The translations under genes and the position numbers were made by a program. Shown in pieces: positions 1 to 7,738 of a stretch of DNA of 64,000 nucleotides. Every line of letters starts with the position of its first letter. The first letter of the stretch is position 1. Origin of the DNA: DATBQN01 sp963755825 (GTDB lineage: Bacteria > Acidobacteriota > Thermoanaerobaculia > Multivoradales > UBA5704); the NCBI GenBank assembly GCA_963755825.1, contig CAVWLA010000003.1, positions 1,488,001 through 1,552,000 on the forward strand, written 5' to 3'. The notes beneath the pieces are model-generated. The model was not told the origin of the DNA. It saw nothing but the letters and a program-made list of their open reading frames with translations, and ran no database searches.

Positions 1-1
1 C

Positions 2-892
2 GTCGCCGCCCACAACTCGCTGTGCAGCAACCACATCTACAAGTTCGGCGACGAGGCGCAGAAGCGCCGCTGGCTGGTGCCGCTGGCCAAGGGCGAGAAG
101 ATCGGCGCCTGGAGCCTGACCGAGCCGGGCGCCGGCTCCGACGCCGCCGGCACGCGGACGCGCGCCGAGAAGGTCGACGGCGGCTGGCTTCTCAACGGCG
201 CCAAGACCTTCACCACCCACGGCAAGGTGGGCGACGTCTGCGTCGTCTTCGCGGTCACCGACGCCGAGGGTCCGCGGCACCACAACATCTCGGCCTTCGT
301 CCTCGACAAGGGGATGGACGGCTTCCGCACCGGCAAGAAGGAGAACAAGCTGGGGATCCGCGCCTCCGACACCTCGGAGGTGATCATGGAGAACTGCTTT
401 GTCGGCCCCGACCGGCTGCTGGGCAAGGAGGGCGAGGGTTTCGTCCAGGCGCTCCAGATCCTGGACGGCGGCCGCATCTCGATCGCCGCGCTCGGCCTCG
501 GCACCGCCATCGGCGCCTACGAGACGGCTCTGCGCTACTCCAAGCAGCGCGAGCAGTTCGGCAAGCCGATCGCCGAGTTCCAGGCCATCCAGTTCGCCCT
601 CGCCGAGATGTCCACCCGCATCGCCGCGGCGGAGATCCTGACTCTCGCGGCCGCCGAGGCGATGGACCGCGGCCAGAAGGTGAGCCGGCTCGCCTCCGAG
701 GCCAAGCTGGCGACCGGCGAGGCCGCCGTCTTCTGCTCCGAGCGCGGCGTGCAGATCCATGGCGGTTACGGCTTCATCAAGGACTACCGCGCCGAGAAGT
801 ACTACCGCGACGCCAAGATCTGCACCATCGGCGAGGGGACGAGCGAGATCCAGCGCCTGGTGATCGCGCGCCAGCTCCTCAAGGGCAACTGA
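2..892 (+). CDS. Acyl-CoA dehydrogenase (5' end outside window)
   Basis: FAD-dependent acyl-CoA dehydrogenase, alpha,beta-desaturation of a CoA thioester with electrons passed to ETF. The reading frame is open from base 2, so the N-terminus lies upstream; 296 residues are visible. Family signatures seen are the middle-domain segment SLTEPGAGSDAAGTRTRA, the C-terminal helical bundle with REQFGKPIAEFQAIQFALA, and the GYGFIKDYRAEKYYRD plus IGEGTSEIQ block, whose Glu is the usual catalytic base in short-chain and branched-chain members. The stop TGA is followed directly by the meaB ATG. Next to MeaB and the epimerase, a role in isoleucine, valine or short-chain acyl-CoA breakdown is likely. The exact substrate cannot be read from sequence. 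Confidence 0.95.
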   Translation, partial: VAAHNSLCSNHIYKFGDEAQKRRWLVPLAKGEKIGAWSLTEPGAGSDAAGTRTRAEKVDGGWLLNGAKTFTTHGKVGDVCVVFAVTDAEGPRHHNISAFVLDKGMDGFRTGKKENKLGIRASDTSEVIMENCFVGPDRLLGKEGEGFVQALQILDGGRISIAALGLGTAIGAYETALRYSKQREQFGKPIAEFQAIQFALAEMSTRIAAAEILTLAAAEAMDRGQKVSRLASEAKLATGEAAVFCSERGVQIHGGYGFIKDYRAEKYYRDAKICTIGEGTSEIQRLVIARQLLKGN

Positions 893-1897
893 ATGCCGGC
901 GCCCGCGCGCCGCTCCGGCTCCCAGCGCGAAGATCTCGACGACCTCGTCGCCCGCCTGCTCTCCCGCGAGCCGCGCGCCGTGGCGCGAGCGATCTCGCTC
1001 GCCGAGGGCGGCGGGCCGGCGCAGCGCGAGCTCATCGGCCGCATCTACGAGAAGACCGGCCGGGCGCGTGTCCTCGGCATCACCGGCCCGCCCGGCGCCG
1101 GCAAATCGACGCTCGTCGACCGCCTGACCCGCCTCTACCGCGAGCGCGGCGAGACCGTCGCCGTCCTCGCCGTCGACCCCTCGTCGCCGTTCTCGGGCGG
1201 CGCCATCCTCGGCGATCGCATCCGCATGCAGGGCCACTACACCGACCCCGGCGTCTATATCCGCTCGATGGCGACGCGCGGCAACATGGGCGGCCTGGCG
1301 CGCGCCTCGCGCGACGCCGTCGATCTCGTTGATGCGGCGGGCTTCGACCGCGTGCTGGTCGAGACGGTGGGCGTCGGCCAGGACGAGGTCGACGTCGTGC
1401 GCAGCGTCGACACCGTCGCGGTGGTGACCGTCCCCGGCCTCGGCGACGACATCCAGGCGATCAAGGCGGGCATCCTCGAGATCGCCGACGTCTTCGCCGT
1501 CAACAAGGCCGACCGCGAGGGGGCGGAGCGCTCCGTGCGCGACCTCCAGATGATGCTAGGGCTGGCCGGCGAGCACGGCGAGTGGGTGCCGCCGATCCTC
1601 AAGGTGGTGGCGAGCCGCGGCGAGGGGGTGGCCGAGCTCGCCGAGGCCGCCGACGGCCATCTCGCCTGGCTGACGGCGAGCGGCGAGCTCGCGGCGCGGC
1701 GGCGGAGCCACCTGCGCCTGCGCGTCGAGACCATCCTCAAAGAGCGGGTGGTGCGCGAGGCCGACCGCGTCCTCGGCTTCGACCGCGAGGTCGAGCGCGG
1801 CTTCCTCGCCCGCCTCGACCCCTACCGCGTCGCCGACCGCCTGTTCGAGGGCGTCGTCCGCACCGAGGCCGCCGCCGCGCGAGAAGGGGGCGCATGA
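893..1897 (+). CDS. meaB: Methylmalonyl-CoA mutase-associated GTPase MeaB
   Basis: G3E-family P-loop GTPase of 334 residues that gates and protects adenosylcobalamin-dependent methylmalonyl-CoA mutase (family knowledge). Seen: Walker A ITGPPGAGKST near residues 63-73, the VDPSSPFSGGAILGDRIRM block typical of MeaB/ArgK, VETVGVGQDEVDV (switch/G3 region) and the NKAD base-recognition motif. Length is normal for MeaB. The ATG abuts the stop of the acyl-CoA dehydrogenase (TGAATG), and the stop overlaps the epimerase start (ATGA), so this is an operon with translational coupling. The mutase subunits themselves are not in the window. Confidence 0.96.
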   Translation: MPAPARRSGSQREDLDDLVARLLSREPRAVARAISLAEGGGPAQRELIGRIYEKTGRARVLGITGPPGAGKSTLVDRLTRLYRERGETVAVLAVDPSSPFSGGAILGDRIRMQGHYTDPGVYIRSMATRGNMGGLARASRDAVDLVDAAGFDRVLVETVGVGQDEVDVVRSVDTVAVVTVPGLGDDIQAIKAGILEIADVFAVNKADREGAERSVRDLQMMLGLAGEHGEWVPPILKVVASRGEGVAELAEAADGHLAWLTASGELAARRRSHLRLRVETILKERVVREADRVLGFDREVERGFLARLDPYRVADRLFEGVVRTEAAAAREGGA

Positions 1898-2328
1898 TCC
1901 GCGGCATCGACCACGTCGGCATCGCCGTGCGCTCGATTGCCGAGGGGCGCAAGCTCTACGAGGCGATGGGGCTCCACGTCGAGGCGATCGAGGAGGTGCC
2001 GGCGGAGAAGGTCCGCGTCGCCCTCATCCCCTGCGGCGAGTCTCGCATCGAGCTCCTCGAGCCCACCGCCGCCGACTCGCCCATCGCCAAGTTCCTCGAC
2101 AAGCGAGGGCCGGGCATCCATCACCTCTGCCTGGCGAGCGACGGCGTCGCCGGCGACGACCGGCGCCTCCGCGGCGAGGGGTTCGAGGTGCTCCGCCCCG
2201 AGCCGACCCGCGGCGCCGGAGGCTGCTGGGTGCAGTTCGTCCACCCGCGCTCGACCGGCGGAGTGCTCCTCGAGCTCGCCGAGCCGGGCGAGGACGAGCA
2301 CCTTCCGGAACCGGAGCCCCAGGCATGA
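1894..2328 (+). CDS. mce: Methylmalonyl-CoA epimerase
   Basis: Vicinal oxygen chelate (glyoxalase-fold) protein of 144 residues that interconverts (S)- and (R)-methylmalonyl-CoA. Seen: IDHVGIAVRSI at the N-terminus with the first metal His, a second repeat with GPGIHHLCLA, and the C-terminal VLLELAEP strand with the metal Glu. The start ATG at 1894 overlaps the meaB TGA (ATGA); the longer reading frame upstream is only meaB read in another frame. Together with meaB it completes the accessory steps of the methylmalonyl-CoA pathway. Confidence 0.95.
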   Translation: MIRGIDHVGIAVRSIAEGRKLYEAMGLHVEAIEEVPAEKVRVALIPCGESRIELLEPTAADSPIAKFLDKRGPGIHHLCLASDGVAGDDRRLRGEGFEVLRPEPTRGAGGCWVQFVHPRSTGGVLLELAEPGEDEHLPEPEPQA

Positions 2329-2675
2329 TCCGCGCCGGCGCGCTCGTCATCGTCCATCTGAGCAATCCGACCGAGAAGTACTGGGGTCTGCTCCAGGACC
2401 TCGGAGTGGCGGGGGTGACGGTCCGCGGCATCAGCCTGGCGAGCTTCGACGACTGGATGCGCCAGGCGACCCGGCCGGGTGACCAGTCGCTCGGCCTGTC
2501 GACCATGTTCGTGCCGCTCTTCCGCGTCGAGCGCGTCTTCCTCGACGAGCCGGTGGGAGAGGTCGAGAGCTACCGCCAGCGCTTCGAGCACCGCGTCGGC
2601 GCCCCCGTCGAGCGCTTCCTGGGCCTCGACGACCTTGCCGGCCCGCGCGACGACGACACGCAGGTGCCTTCCTAG
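2325..2675 (+). CDS. Conserved small protein, possible Sm/Hfq-like fold
   Basis: Unrecognised 116-residue protein. The start ATG overlaps the epimerase stop (ATGA), so it is translated with the methylmalonyl-CoA genes. The first 45 residues read as short beta strands (ALVIVHLSNPTEKYWGLLQD, then GVTVRGISLASFDDWMRQ), a layout reminiscent of an Sm-like or other small beta-barrel regulator. The middle contains FVPLFRVERVFLDEP and the C-terminus is acidic. No enzyme motif is visible. A function tied to the neighbouring catabolic genes is inference from position only. Confidence 0.75.
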   Translation: MIRAGALVIVHLSNPTEKYWGLLQDLGVAGVTVRGISLASFDDWMRQATRPGDQSLGLSTMFVPLFRVERVFLDEPVGEVESYRQRFEHRVGAPVERFLGLDDLAGPRDDDTQVPS

Positions 2676-2740
2676 TCAGGTCCTCCCCGTCGCCACCACC
2701 TCACCGGCCGACACTCAAGGACCAGCACAGCACAGCCAGG

Positions 2741-3055
2741 AATAGGTACCTGGCACCTTTCTGGCAGCTCGTACCTCGCCAGTGAGCGGTCTCTCTCGCT
2801 AGCAGACAGCCAGGAGTGGGTACCTGGCACCTTCCTTTCCCTCGGGCTCGACCGCCGGCCCGCCGAGAGATCGTTGTTGCCGATGCCGCGATGAACCCTC
2901 GTCACGCAGAGCGAGAGTGTATTGCCTCCTATTTGCCATAAGCCTCTCCACTCAATACCCAGTGATAAGTACCTGGCACCTTTTGATCCGCGTTTAGCCG
3001 TCGGTTGGTCGGACCATTTCGCCAGCTGGAGGACAGACATAGGTACCTGGCACCT
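2741..3055. repeat. Four-copy intergenic repeat, core GGTACCTGGCACCT
   Basis: Four same-orientation copies of a 14-16 bp core lie at 2745-2760, 2819-2833, 2968-2984 (first base A instead of G) and 3042-3055. The first two are longer: each is preceded by CAGCCAGGA plus five variable bases, giving about 28 bp of near identity. The core is an imperfect palindrome (GGTGCC-A-GGTACC on the other strand, with one G.T pair). The surrounding 400 bp are clearly less GC-rich than the genes and hold no convincing coding sequence. Such dispersed short elements are often linked to REP-associated (IS200-like) transposases; none is in the window. Confidence 0.8.
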
Positions 3056-3073
3056 CGTGTTAGCCTCGCGGGC

Positions 3074-3781
3074 GTGATCGTAGTCGACCTCGGCGCCGAG
3101 CTCCTCTTCGTCACCCAGCCCGACCACGCGCACCTGAGTGGCGACATTCTGGGGCTCTGGCGGGCCGACGGCCTACCCGACAATCCGCGGCGGGCCGAGG
3201 TCCTCTTCGCCGGCCGCGAGCACGACAACGGCTGGCGCGAGGCCGACGCGGCGCCGCGCTGGGACGCCGCCGCCGGCCATCCGCACACCTTCGTCTCGAT
3301 GCCCACCGCCGAGCGCATCGCCATCTGGGAGCGCGCCACCGCCCGCTTCGCCGCCAGCCACCCCTACGCCACGCTGCTCATCGCGCAGCACGCCCGCGCT
3401 CTCCACCGCGACCGCGTTGGTGACGAGGCCTGGGGCGATTTCCATGATTACCTCGACGAGCTCGAGCGCGGCCTTCTCGAGGCGACCGGCGCCGCTCCCG
3501 AGGACGTCGCCGCCGACTACCGCTTCCTCGACCTCGCCGACCTCATCTCGCTCTCGGCCCTGAACCGCGCCCCCGAGCGCTTCGCCCGCCACGGCTCGAG
3601 CGGCCGCCGGGAGGGCGACGCCGTCCACCTCGACCCCTTCCCCCTCGCCGGCTCGACCGCCTTCTCCGTCCCCTGTCGCCGCATCCCCAACCGCCCCTAT
3701 GCCGGCGACGCCGACCTCGGCGGCGAGCTCGCGGCGGCGCGCTGGCAGAGCGTCCGCGTGCGCCTCGCCCCCGAGCCCTGA
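3074..3781 (+). CDS. DUF3891 family protein
   Basis: Cytosolic protein of 235 residues matching the DUF3891 pattern: an N-terminal strand with LLFVTQPDHAHLSGDI, the conserved EHDNGWREAD motif, a helical middle with LIAQHARALHRDR, and a C-terminal PNRPYAGDADL segment. The reaction is unknown. A GTG start at 3074 is chosen because the only upstream in-frame start (TTG at 3005) would run through a copy of the intergenic repeat; DUF3891 proteins normally begin with this strand. The His/Asp-rich motifs suggest a metal site, which is inference. Confidence 0.85.
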   Translation: MIVVDLGAELLFVTQPDHAHLSGDILGLWRADGLPDNPRRAEVLFAGREHDNGWREADAAPRWDAAAGHPHTFVSMPTAERIAIWERATARFAASHPYATLLIAQHARALHRDRVGDEAWGDFHDYLDELERGLLEATGAAPEDVAADYRFLDLADLISLSALNRAPERFARHGSSGRREGDAVHLDPFPLAGSTAFSVPCRRIPNRPYAGDADLGGELAAARWQSVRVRLAPEP

Positions 3782-3850
3782 GGAGCGCGCCAGGGCACCC
3801 GCCGATCGGCTATCGTCCGAGCCGGAGCGCGGAGGCGCGAGGAGGCGGCG

Positions 3851-4183
3851 ATGATCGGCAGGACCTGGCATGGCTGGACGACGTTCGAGAACGCGGACGC
3901 CTACGAGGCTCTGCTCCGCACCGAGATTCTCCCCGGCATCCATCGGGTGGCCGGCTTCCGCGGCGCCTACCTCTTGCGCCGCGAGGACGGCGATGAGATG
4001 GAGTTCGTCACCCTCACCCTCTTCGATTCGCTGCAGGCGATCGAGGAGTTCGCCGGCGAGGACTGCGAGGCGGCGGTGGTGCCGCCGGCGGCACGGCATC
4101 TGCTGTCGCGCTTCGATTCGCGCGCCATCCACTTCGAGGTGCGGCTGACCGCCACCGACCTGGCGCGCCCGGCGGCTTTCTAG
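3851..4183 (+). CDS. ABM-superfamily (antibiotic biosynthesis monooxygenase-like) protein
   Basis: 110-residue ferredoxin-like alpha/beta protein. MIGRTWHGWTTFENADAYE, then GIHRVAGFRGAYLLRRE and EFVTLTLFDSLQAIEEFAGE match the ABM domain of small cofactor-independent monooxygenases and stress proteins. The substrate is unknown. A purine-rich stretch (gaggcgaggaggcggcg) precedes the ATG and supplies a ribosome site. Its stop TAG and the stop of the convergent XRE gene are the same CTAG palindrome (4180-4183). Confidence 0.85.
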   Translation: MIGRTWHGWTTFENADAYEALLRTEILPGIHRVAGFRGAYLLRREDGDEMEFVTLTLFDSLQAIEEFAGEDCEAAVVPPAARHLLSRFDSRAIHFEVRLTATDLARPAAF

Positions 4184-4671
4184 GAGGCGCCCTCGGGCCG
4201 CGGCGAGAACGGCGGCTTGGCAACCTCCGCCGCCCGCCCGTCCTCACCGGCGAAGACGACCTGCTCGAAGACGCGCCGGTAGAGGAGCAGGAGGTCGGCG
4301 AAGACACGGGAGAAGGCCTGGTCGGTCGACTCCGAGAGCAGCGGGTGGATCTTGAACAGCGGGGGCAGCGGCGACGGCTCGCCCGCGGCGCCCTCCATCC
4401 GGGGCGCACCGCTGGGCAGCGCGTCGGTGCGGGCAAGCTCCGCGGCGCGTTCGTCGACCAGGTAGAGGGTGTAGAAGAACTCGAAGTGGCCCACGCCGAG
4501 GGCGTTCAGGACCTTCTCCAGCGAGTCGAGCTTGGGCAGCTCCTTGCCGTTCTCGTATTTCGACAGCTGGCTCTTGCCGATCCCCGCCTCGCGCGCCACC
4601 CGCGCCTGGCTCTTACCCCGCAGCTCGCGCAGCAGGCCGAGCGTCCTGCCCAGATTGGCGAACATGTCCAC
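4180..4671 (-). CDS. XRE-family transcriptional regulator
   Basis: 163-residue DNA-binding protein. Residues about 7-62 form a Cro/C1-type helix-turn-helix (LGLLRELRGKSQARVAREAG, IGKSQLSKYENGKELPKLD). The rest is mostly helical with no known ligand domain, and may be for oligomerisation. The start is taken as GTG at 4671 because TACATT lies exactly 6 nt upstream, which fits a leaderless transcript; ATG at 4665 is the alternative. It diverges from the alkyltransferase gene and could control it or itself. Confidence 0.88.
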   Translation of the reverse strand: MDMFANLGRTLGLLRELRGKSQARVAREAGIGKSQLSKYENGKELPKLDSLEKVLNALGVGHFEFFYTLYLVDERAAELARTDALPSGAPRMEGAAGEPSPLPPLFKIHPLLSESTDQAFSRVFADLLLLYRRVFEQVVFAGEDGRAAEVAKPPFSPRPEGAS

Positions 4672-4966
4672 AAGCGAAATGTACCGGGTGGCGCGGACTC
4701 AGGCAAGCTGTAAGTCTTTCTCTACATGATACTTACGCCGGACCAAGAAATACCCAGAAAGGGCTATTTCATGCTCTTTTATGGAAACGATCATCCATAT
4801 CTGTTTCTGTATCGGCTTGAAGGTGCCGATCTCAATCACGCATCGCGCCGCGATTGGTGTCTCCGCCGGCGAACCTCGCGGAGGTGACGTGCTGAGCGTT
4901 CCGGCGGGGCGCGACGGACAGGTTTCCCGGTCTCCTTCCGCGAGGCGTCGTGTTACCCTCAGGGGC
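4672..4966. promoter_or_regulatory. Divergent promoter region with inverted repeat
   Basis: About 295 bp between the XRE gene and the alkyltransferase, noticeably AT-richer than the surroundings. It holds GTAAGT at 4710-4715 and ACTTAC at 4731-4736, a perfect 6 bp inverted repeat with a 15 bp spacer and a plausible operator for the adjacent XRE protein. TACATT at 4678-4683 (minus strand) sits 6 nt before the XRE GTG. TACCCT at 4954-4959 sits 7 nt before the alkyltransferase ATG. Both look like -10 elements of leaderless transcripts; assignment is by pattern only. Confidence 0.5.
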
Positions 4967-5518
4967 ATGCCCGATGCCCAGGAAGACGGCGGCGCCGCCG
5001 CCCAGGAGGGCCAGGCCGAGCCGTTGCGCGTGCTTGTTCCCTCACCCCTGGGACCGCTCGGGATCGAGCTGACGGGGGCGGCGATCAGCCGCCTGCTGAT
5101 CGATCCCGGCCGCGAGGCCAAGGCTGCCTTCACCCCCTTCCATAAGTTGAGGGGATCGGACCTGCTGGACGAGCTCTTCGGCCGCCTCTCCGAGTACTTC
5201 GCCGGCGCGCGGCGACGGCTGGAGATCGAGTTCGACCTCGCCGCGAGCGGCCTCGACGGCTTCGCCAAGCGCGTGCTCAAGGAGACGGCGAAGACCCCCT
5301 ACGGCAAGACGCGGACCTACCGCAGCCTGGCCGACGCCGCCGGGCGTCCGGACTCCTACCGCCAGGTGCTCTCGATCCTGCTCGAGAACCCCATCCCGAT
5401 CCTCATCCCCTGCCACCGCGTGGTGACCAGCCGGTCGGGGATCGGCAGCTACATCGGCGGCGGCGACCGCAAGAAGTGGCTCCTCGACCTCGAGGCCCAG
5501 GGTGGCGAGCCGCTCTGA
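4967..5518 (+). CDS. ogt: Methylated-DNA--[protein]-cysteine S-methyltransferase
   Basis: 183-residue suicide DNA repair protein that removes O6-alkyl groups from guanine. The active-site motif IPCHRVV has Cys149; the recognition-helix region is KTPYGKTRTYRSLADAAG, and the C-terminal SYIGGGDRKKWLLDLE corresponds to the usual GYGGG-K-LL-E block. The ATG at 4967 is chosen because the 62 codons upstream in frame show no family similarity and cover the promoter region. The segment before the active site (SYRQVLSILLENPIP) is less typical than the usual RAVG. No Ada-type regulatory domain is present. Confidence 0.94.
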   Translation: MPDAQEDGGAAAQEGQAEPLRVLVPSPLGPLGIELTGAAISRLLIDPGREAKAAFTPFHKLRGSDLLDELFGRLSEYFAGARRRLEIEFDLAASGLDGFAKRVLKETAKTPYGKTRTYRSLADAAGRPDSYRQVLSILLENPIPILIPCHRVVTSRSGIGSYIGGGDRKKWLLDLEAQGGEPL

Positions 5519-5560
5519 CCCCCGCGGCCCCGCGGCCGACAGACCTTAAGCAGCCCGGAC

Positions 5561-5589
5561 AAAAGAAAAGCGGGGCCCGAAGGCCCCGC
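5561..5589 (-). terminator. Rho-independent terminator after the PEGA gene
   Basis: Perfect 8 bp GC stem with a stable TTCG loop (5570-5589, read on the minus strand), followed by TTTTCTTTT (5569-5561). It begins about 27 nt past the PEGA stop and so ends the GT2-PEGA transcript. It also separates it from the convergent alkyltransferase. Confidence 0.92.
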
Positions 5590-5615
5590 CGGTGCTCGCG
5601 AGCTGCCGCGCGCGG

Positions 5616-6806
5616 CTACTGCTGCTGCAGGTCGATCTGGAGGACGGTGTCCTCGCCGCCCTTGGCGGTGAAGTGCCGCTCCTCCGAGTGACGGCCAGGA
5701 CGGACGATCGACAGCGTGTGATCGCCGGCGAGGACCATGAGGCCGCCGCCCTGCGCGACCTCCTCGGCGGTGCCGGCGAAGCGGCCGTCCAGGTAGACCG
5801 AGGCGTCGCCCGGCGTCACCTGCAGCCGCAGCATGCCCTGGTGGCGCGATCCGGCCACCGGCGGCGGCGGAGCGCCGCGGTCGTCGTCGCGATCCCCATC
5901 GGGCCGCCTCGGCGCCCGGTCGGCGCGATCGCGCCAATCGCCGTTTCCGCCGCGGTCGTCGCCGTCGCGCGAGTAGCGGTCGGCGCGATCCTGCATCTCA
6001 CGATCCTGCTGCAGGCGCGCGTCGCGGCGGTCGTGCGTCTTGGTCTGCAGATCCTCGGGGCGGATCGACGGGCCGCGGTCGAGGCGGTCGGTCCAGTCCA
6101 CCACCAGGCCGCGGTAGATGGTCACCTGGCGGGCGAGGGTCTTGTAGCCCTCGCGGTAGAAGACCAGGTCGTAGGTGCCGGGATCGAGCCACAGGTACTG
6201 CGGCCAGCCGTCGAAGTCGTCGACGACGCCGATGTACTGCCCGTCGAGATAGACCTGGGTGTCGGCCGGCGACAGGTCGAGGTCGAGGGCGCCCTGGTCG
6301 TCGCGGCGGGCGCGGTCGCCGCCGTAGGCGTAGGGAGGCGCGTCCCAGCCGTCCCACCCGTAGTAGCCGTAGTACGGCCAGTAGTCATAGGGGAAGCCCC
6401 AGAAGAACGGCGTCCCCCAGGTGAACGCGAAGCTGCCGTAGAAGCGCGGGAAGTAGCCGAAGTGGCCAGGGCCGAAGCCGAAGCCGAAACGGCCGAAGTT
6501 GCCGCGCCGGAAACCGTTGCCATGGAAGCCGCCGACGTTGCCGTGGAAGCCGCCGTGGAAACCGGTGCTGCCATGGAAGCCGCCGGTGCCGTGTGAGCCG
6601 CTGCCATGGCCGGAGGTCGAGATGTGCGACGAGTGCATGCCGCCGCCCGAGTGGCCGCCGCCGCTGTGGCCGCCGCCGTGGGACGCGGCGAATGCCGGGA
6701 CGCTCGCCATCAGCAGGGCGGCGCCCAGCATGGCCGGGACGGAGAGCCGCCCCGCGCGATGGTCGCGGAACCGGATGGTCCGCGCTTGCTCCAAGAACCG
6801 AATCAT
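5616..6806 (-). CDS. Secreted PEGA-domain protein with Gly/His-rich N-terminus
   Basis: 396-residue exported protein. The N-terminus has basic residues then AMLGAALLMASVPAFA, a likely signal peptide cleaved after about residue 40. Next comes a strongly repetitive Gly/His/Ser/Phe region (GGGHSGGGHSGGG and FHGGFHGN repeats; the DNA around 6500-6660 is itself repetitive), then an aromatic stretch rich in Trp, Tyr and Phe. Two PEGA domains follow (LDLSPADTQVYLDGQYIG with DPGTYDLVFYREGYKT, and LQVTPGDASVYLDGRFAG with AGDHTLSIVRPG), separated by an Asp/Arg-rich charged linker. PEGA domains occur in surface proteins. The His-rich part could bind metal (inference). The ATG overlaps the stop of the upstream glycosyltransferase. 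Confidence 0.9.
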   Translation of the reverse strand: MIRFLEQARTIRFRDHRAGRLSVPAMLGAALLMASVPAFAASHGGGHSGGGHSGGGMHSSHISTSGHGSGSHGTGGFHGSTGFHGGFHGNVGGFHGNGFRRGNFGRFGFGFGPGHFGYFPRFYGSFAFTWGTPFFWGFPYDYWPYYGYYGWDGWDAPPYAYGGDRARRDDQGALDLDLSPADTQVYLDGQYIGVVDDFDGWPQYLWLDPGTYDLVFYREGYKTLARQVTIYRGLVVDWTDRLDRGPSIRPEDLQTKTHDRRDARLQQDREMQDRADRYSRDGDDRGGNGDWRDRADRAPRRPDGDRDDDRGAPPPPVAGSRHQGMLRLQVTPGDASVYLDGRFAGTAEEVAQGGGLMVLAGDHTLSIVRPGRHSEERHFTAKGGEDTVLQIDLQQQ

Positions 6807-7726
6807 GGCGTTTCTCCTTCGCCGTCGTGCCACGCTCTGTGAAGACCTCGGATGTAATGGTACCTGAGGGCTTCTTGCCACGCACGAGGCATCGTTACAG
6901 GAAGATTTTGCAAGCCGCGGACCAGGGCCTCGCGGACCCTCTGGCGCCGCCCCGAGGGCAGCGGCGGCGGACCGTCCGGCCCGACGCCGACGAACGATCC
7001 GAGCTCGGGATGGAGGCGGTAGAAGACGACTCCGCAGTAGCCGGCCTTCTCCTGGCGCACGGCGAAGCGCTGGAAATCGGTCGGATGGTCGTGGGCGACG
7101 ACAGCCGCCGGCTCGTAGACCATGCGCAGGCCGCGCCGCTGCAGGCGGTAGGCGACCTCGATATCTTCCCATGCCGCATAGGGAAACGAGAGGTCGAAGG
7201 GCTCGGCGAGGAGGAGGTCGCGGGCGAGCGAGATGTTCGAGGTGTAGAAGAAGTTGAAGGGGACCTCCTCGCGGTCGCGGATGAGCGCGTAGCCGAACTG
7301 CAGGCCGTGCTCGTTGATGTAGCGCAGGAAGGGCGTCAGGCGCATCCGCGGGTGCCAGCCGGTGTAGCCCAAGACCGCCACGCGCGGGTCGTCGCCGCGC
7401 TCCGTATGGGCGGCGCGATGGGCCGCCAGCCATCCTCTCGCGGGGACGGTGTCGTCCCCCAGAAAGGCCACCCAGCGGCCGGCGGCGACGGCGACCCCGG
7501 TGTTCCTCGCCGCCGCCGGTCCGGCGTTCTCCTGGGTGAGCGAGCGCAGGGCGAGCGACCCCGGGCGGGAGCGCAGCCATTCGGTCGTCCCGTCGTGCGA
7601 CCCGTCGTCGACCACCACCACCTCGAAGCTCGGCGCCCCCTCCTGCGCCTCGAGCGCGGCGAGCACCTCGCGGAGCACCTCGAGCCGGTTGTGGGTGGGG
7701 ATGACGACCGAGACCTCGGGACCCAT
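6803..7726 (-). CDS. Family 2 glycosyltransferase
   Basis: 307-residue GT-A fold enzyme. It shows the nucleotide-binding start VSVVIPTHNRLEVLREVL, VVVVDDGSHDGTTEWL, and the metal-binding FLGDDTVPA (GDD in place of the common DDD). The acceptor-side block is PYAAWEDIEVAYRLQRRG with the ED catalytic pair, and no transmembrane anchor is seen. The sugar and acceptor are unknown. TAAGCT lies 6 nt before the ATG (7733-7738), pointing to a leaderless start. The stop overlaps the PEGA start (ATGA), suggesting the two act together, perhaps in glycosylating a surface protein (inference). Confidence 0.92.
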   Translation of the reverse strand: MGPEVSVVIPTHNRLEVLREVLAALEAQEGAPSFEVVVVDDGSHDGTTEWLRSRPGSLALRSLTQENAGPAAARNTGVAVAAGRWVAFLGDDTVPARGWLAAHRAAHTERGDDPRVAVLGYTGWHPRMRLTPFLRYINEHGLQFGYALIRDREEVPFNFFYTSNISLARDLLLAEPFDLSFPYAAWEDIEVAYRLQRRGLRMVYEPAAVVAHDHPTDFQRFAVRQEKAGYCGVVFYRLHPELGSFVGVGPDGPPPLPSGRRQRVREALVRGLQNLPVTMPRAWQEALRYHYIRGLHRAWHDGEGETP

Positions 7727-7738
7727 GCCTGAAGCTTA

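Noticed and set aside
3005..3073. Upstream TTG start for DUF3891
   Set aside because: Would translate through a copy of the intergenic repeat; GTG 3074 matches the family start.
2672..3133. Minus-strand open frame across the repeat region
   Set aside because: The frame reads the repeat in succession (KVPGTH, RCQVPIP) and has no family; non-coding repeat region more likely.
4781..4966. 62-codon N-terminal extension of the alkyltransferase
   Set aside because: No similarity to the family, and it covers the AT-rich promoter region; ATG 4967 with TACCCT upstream is better.
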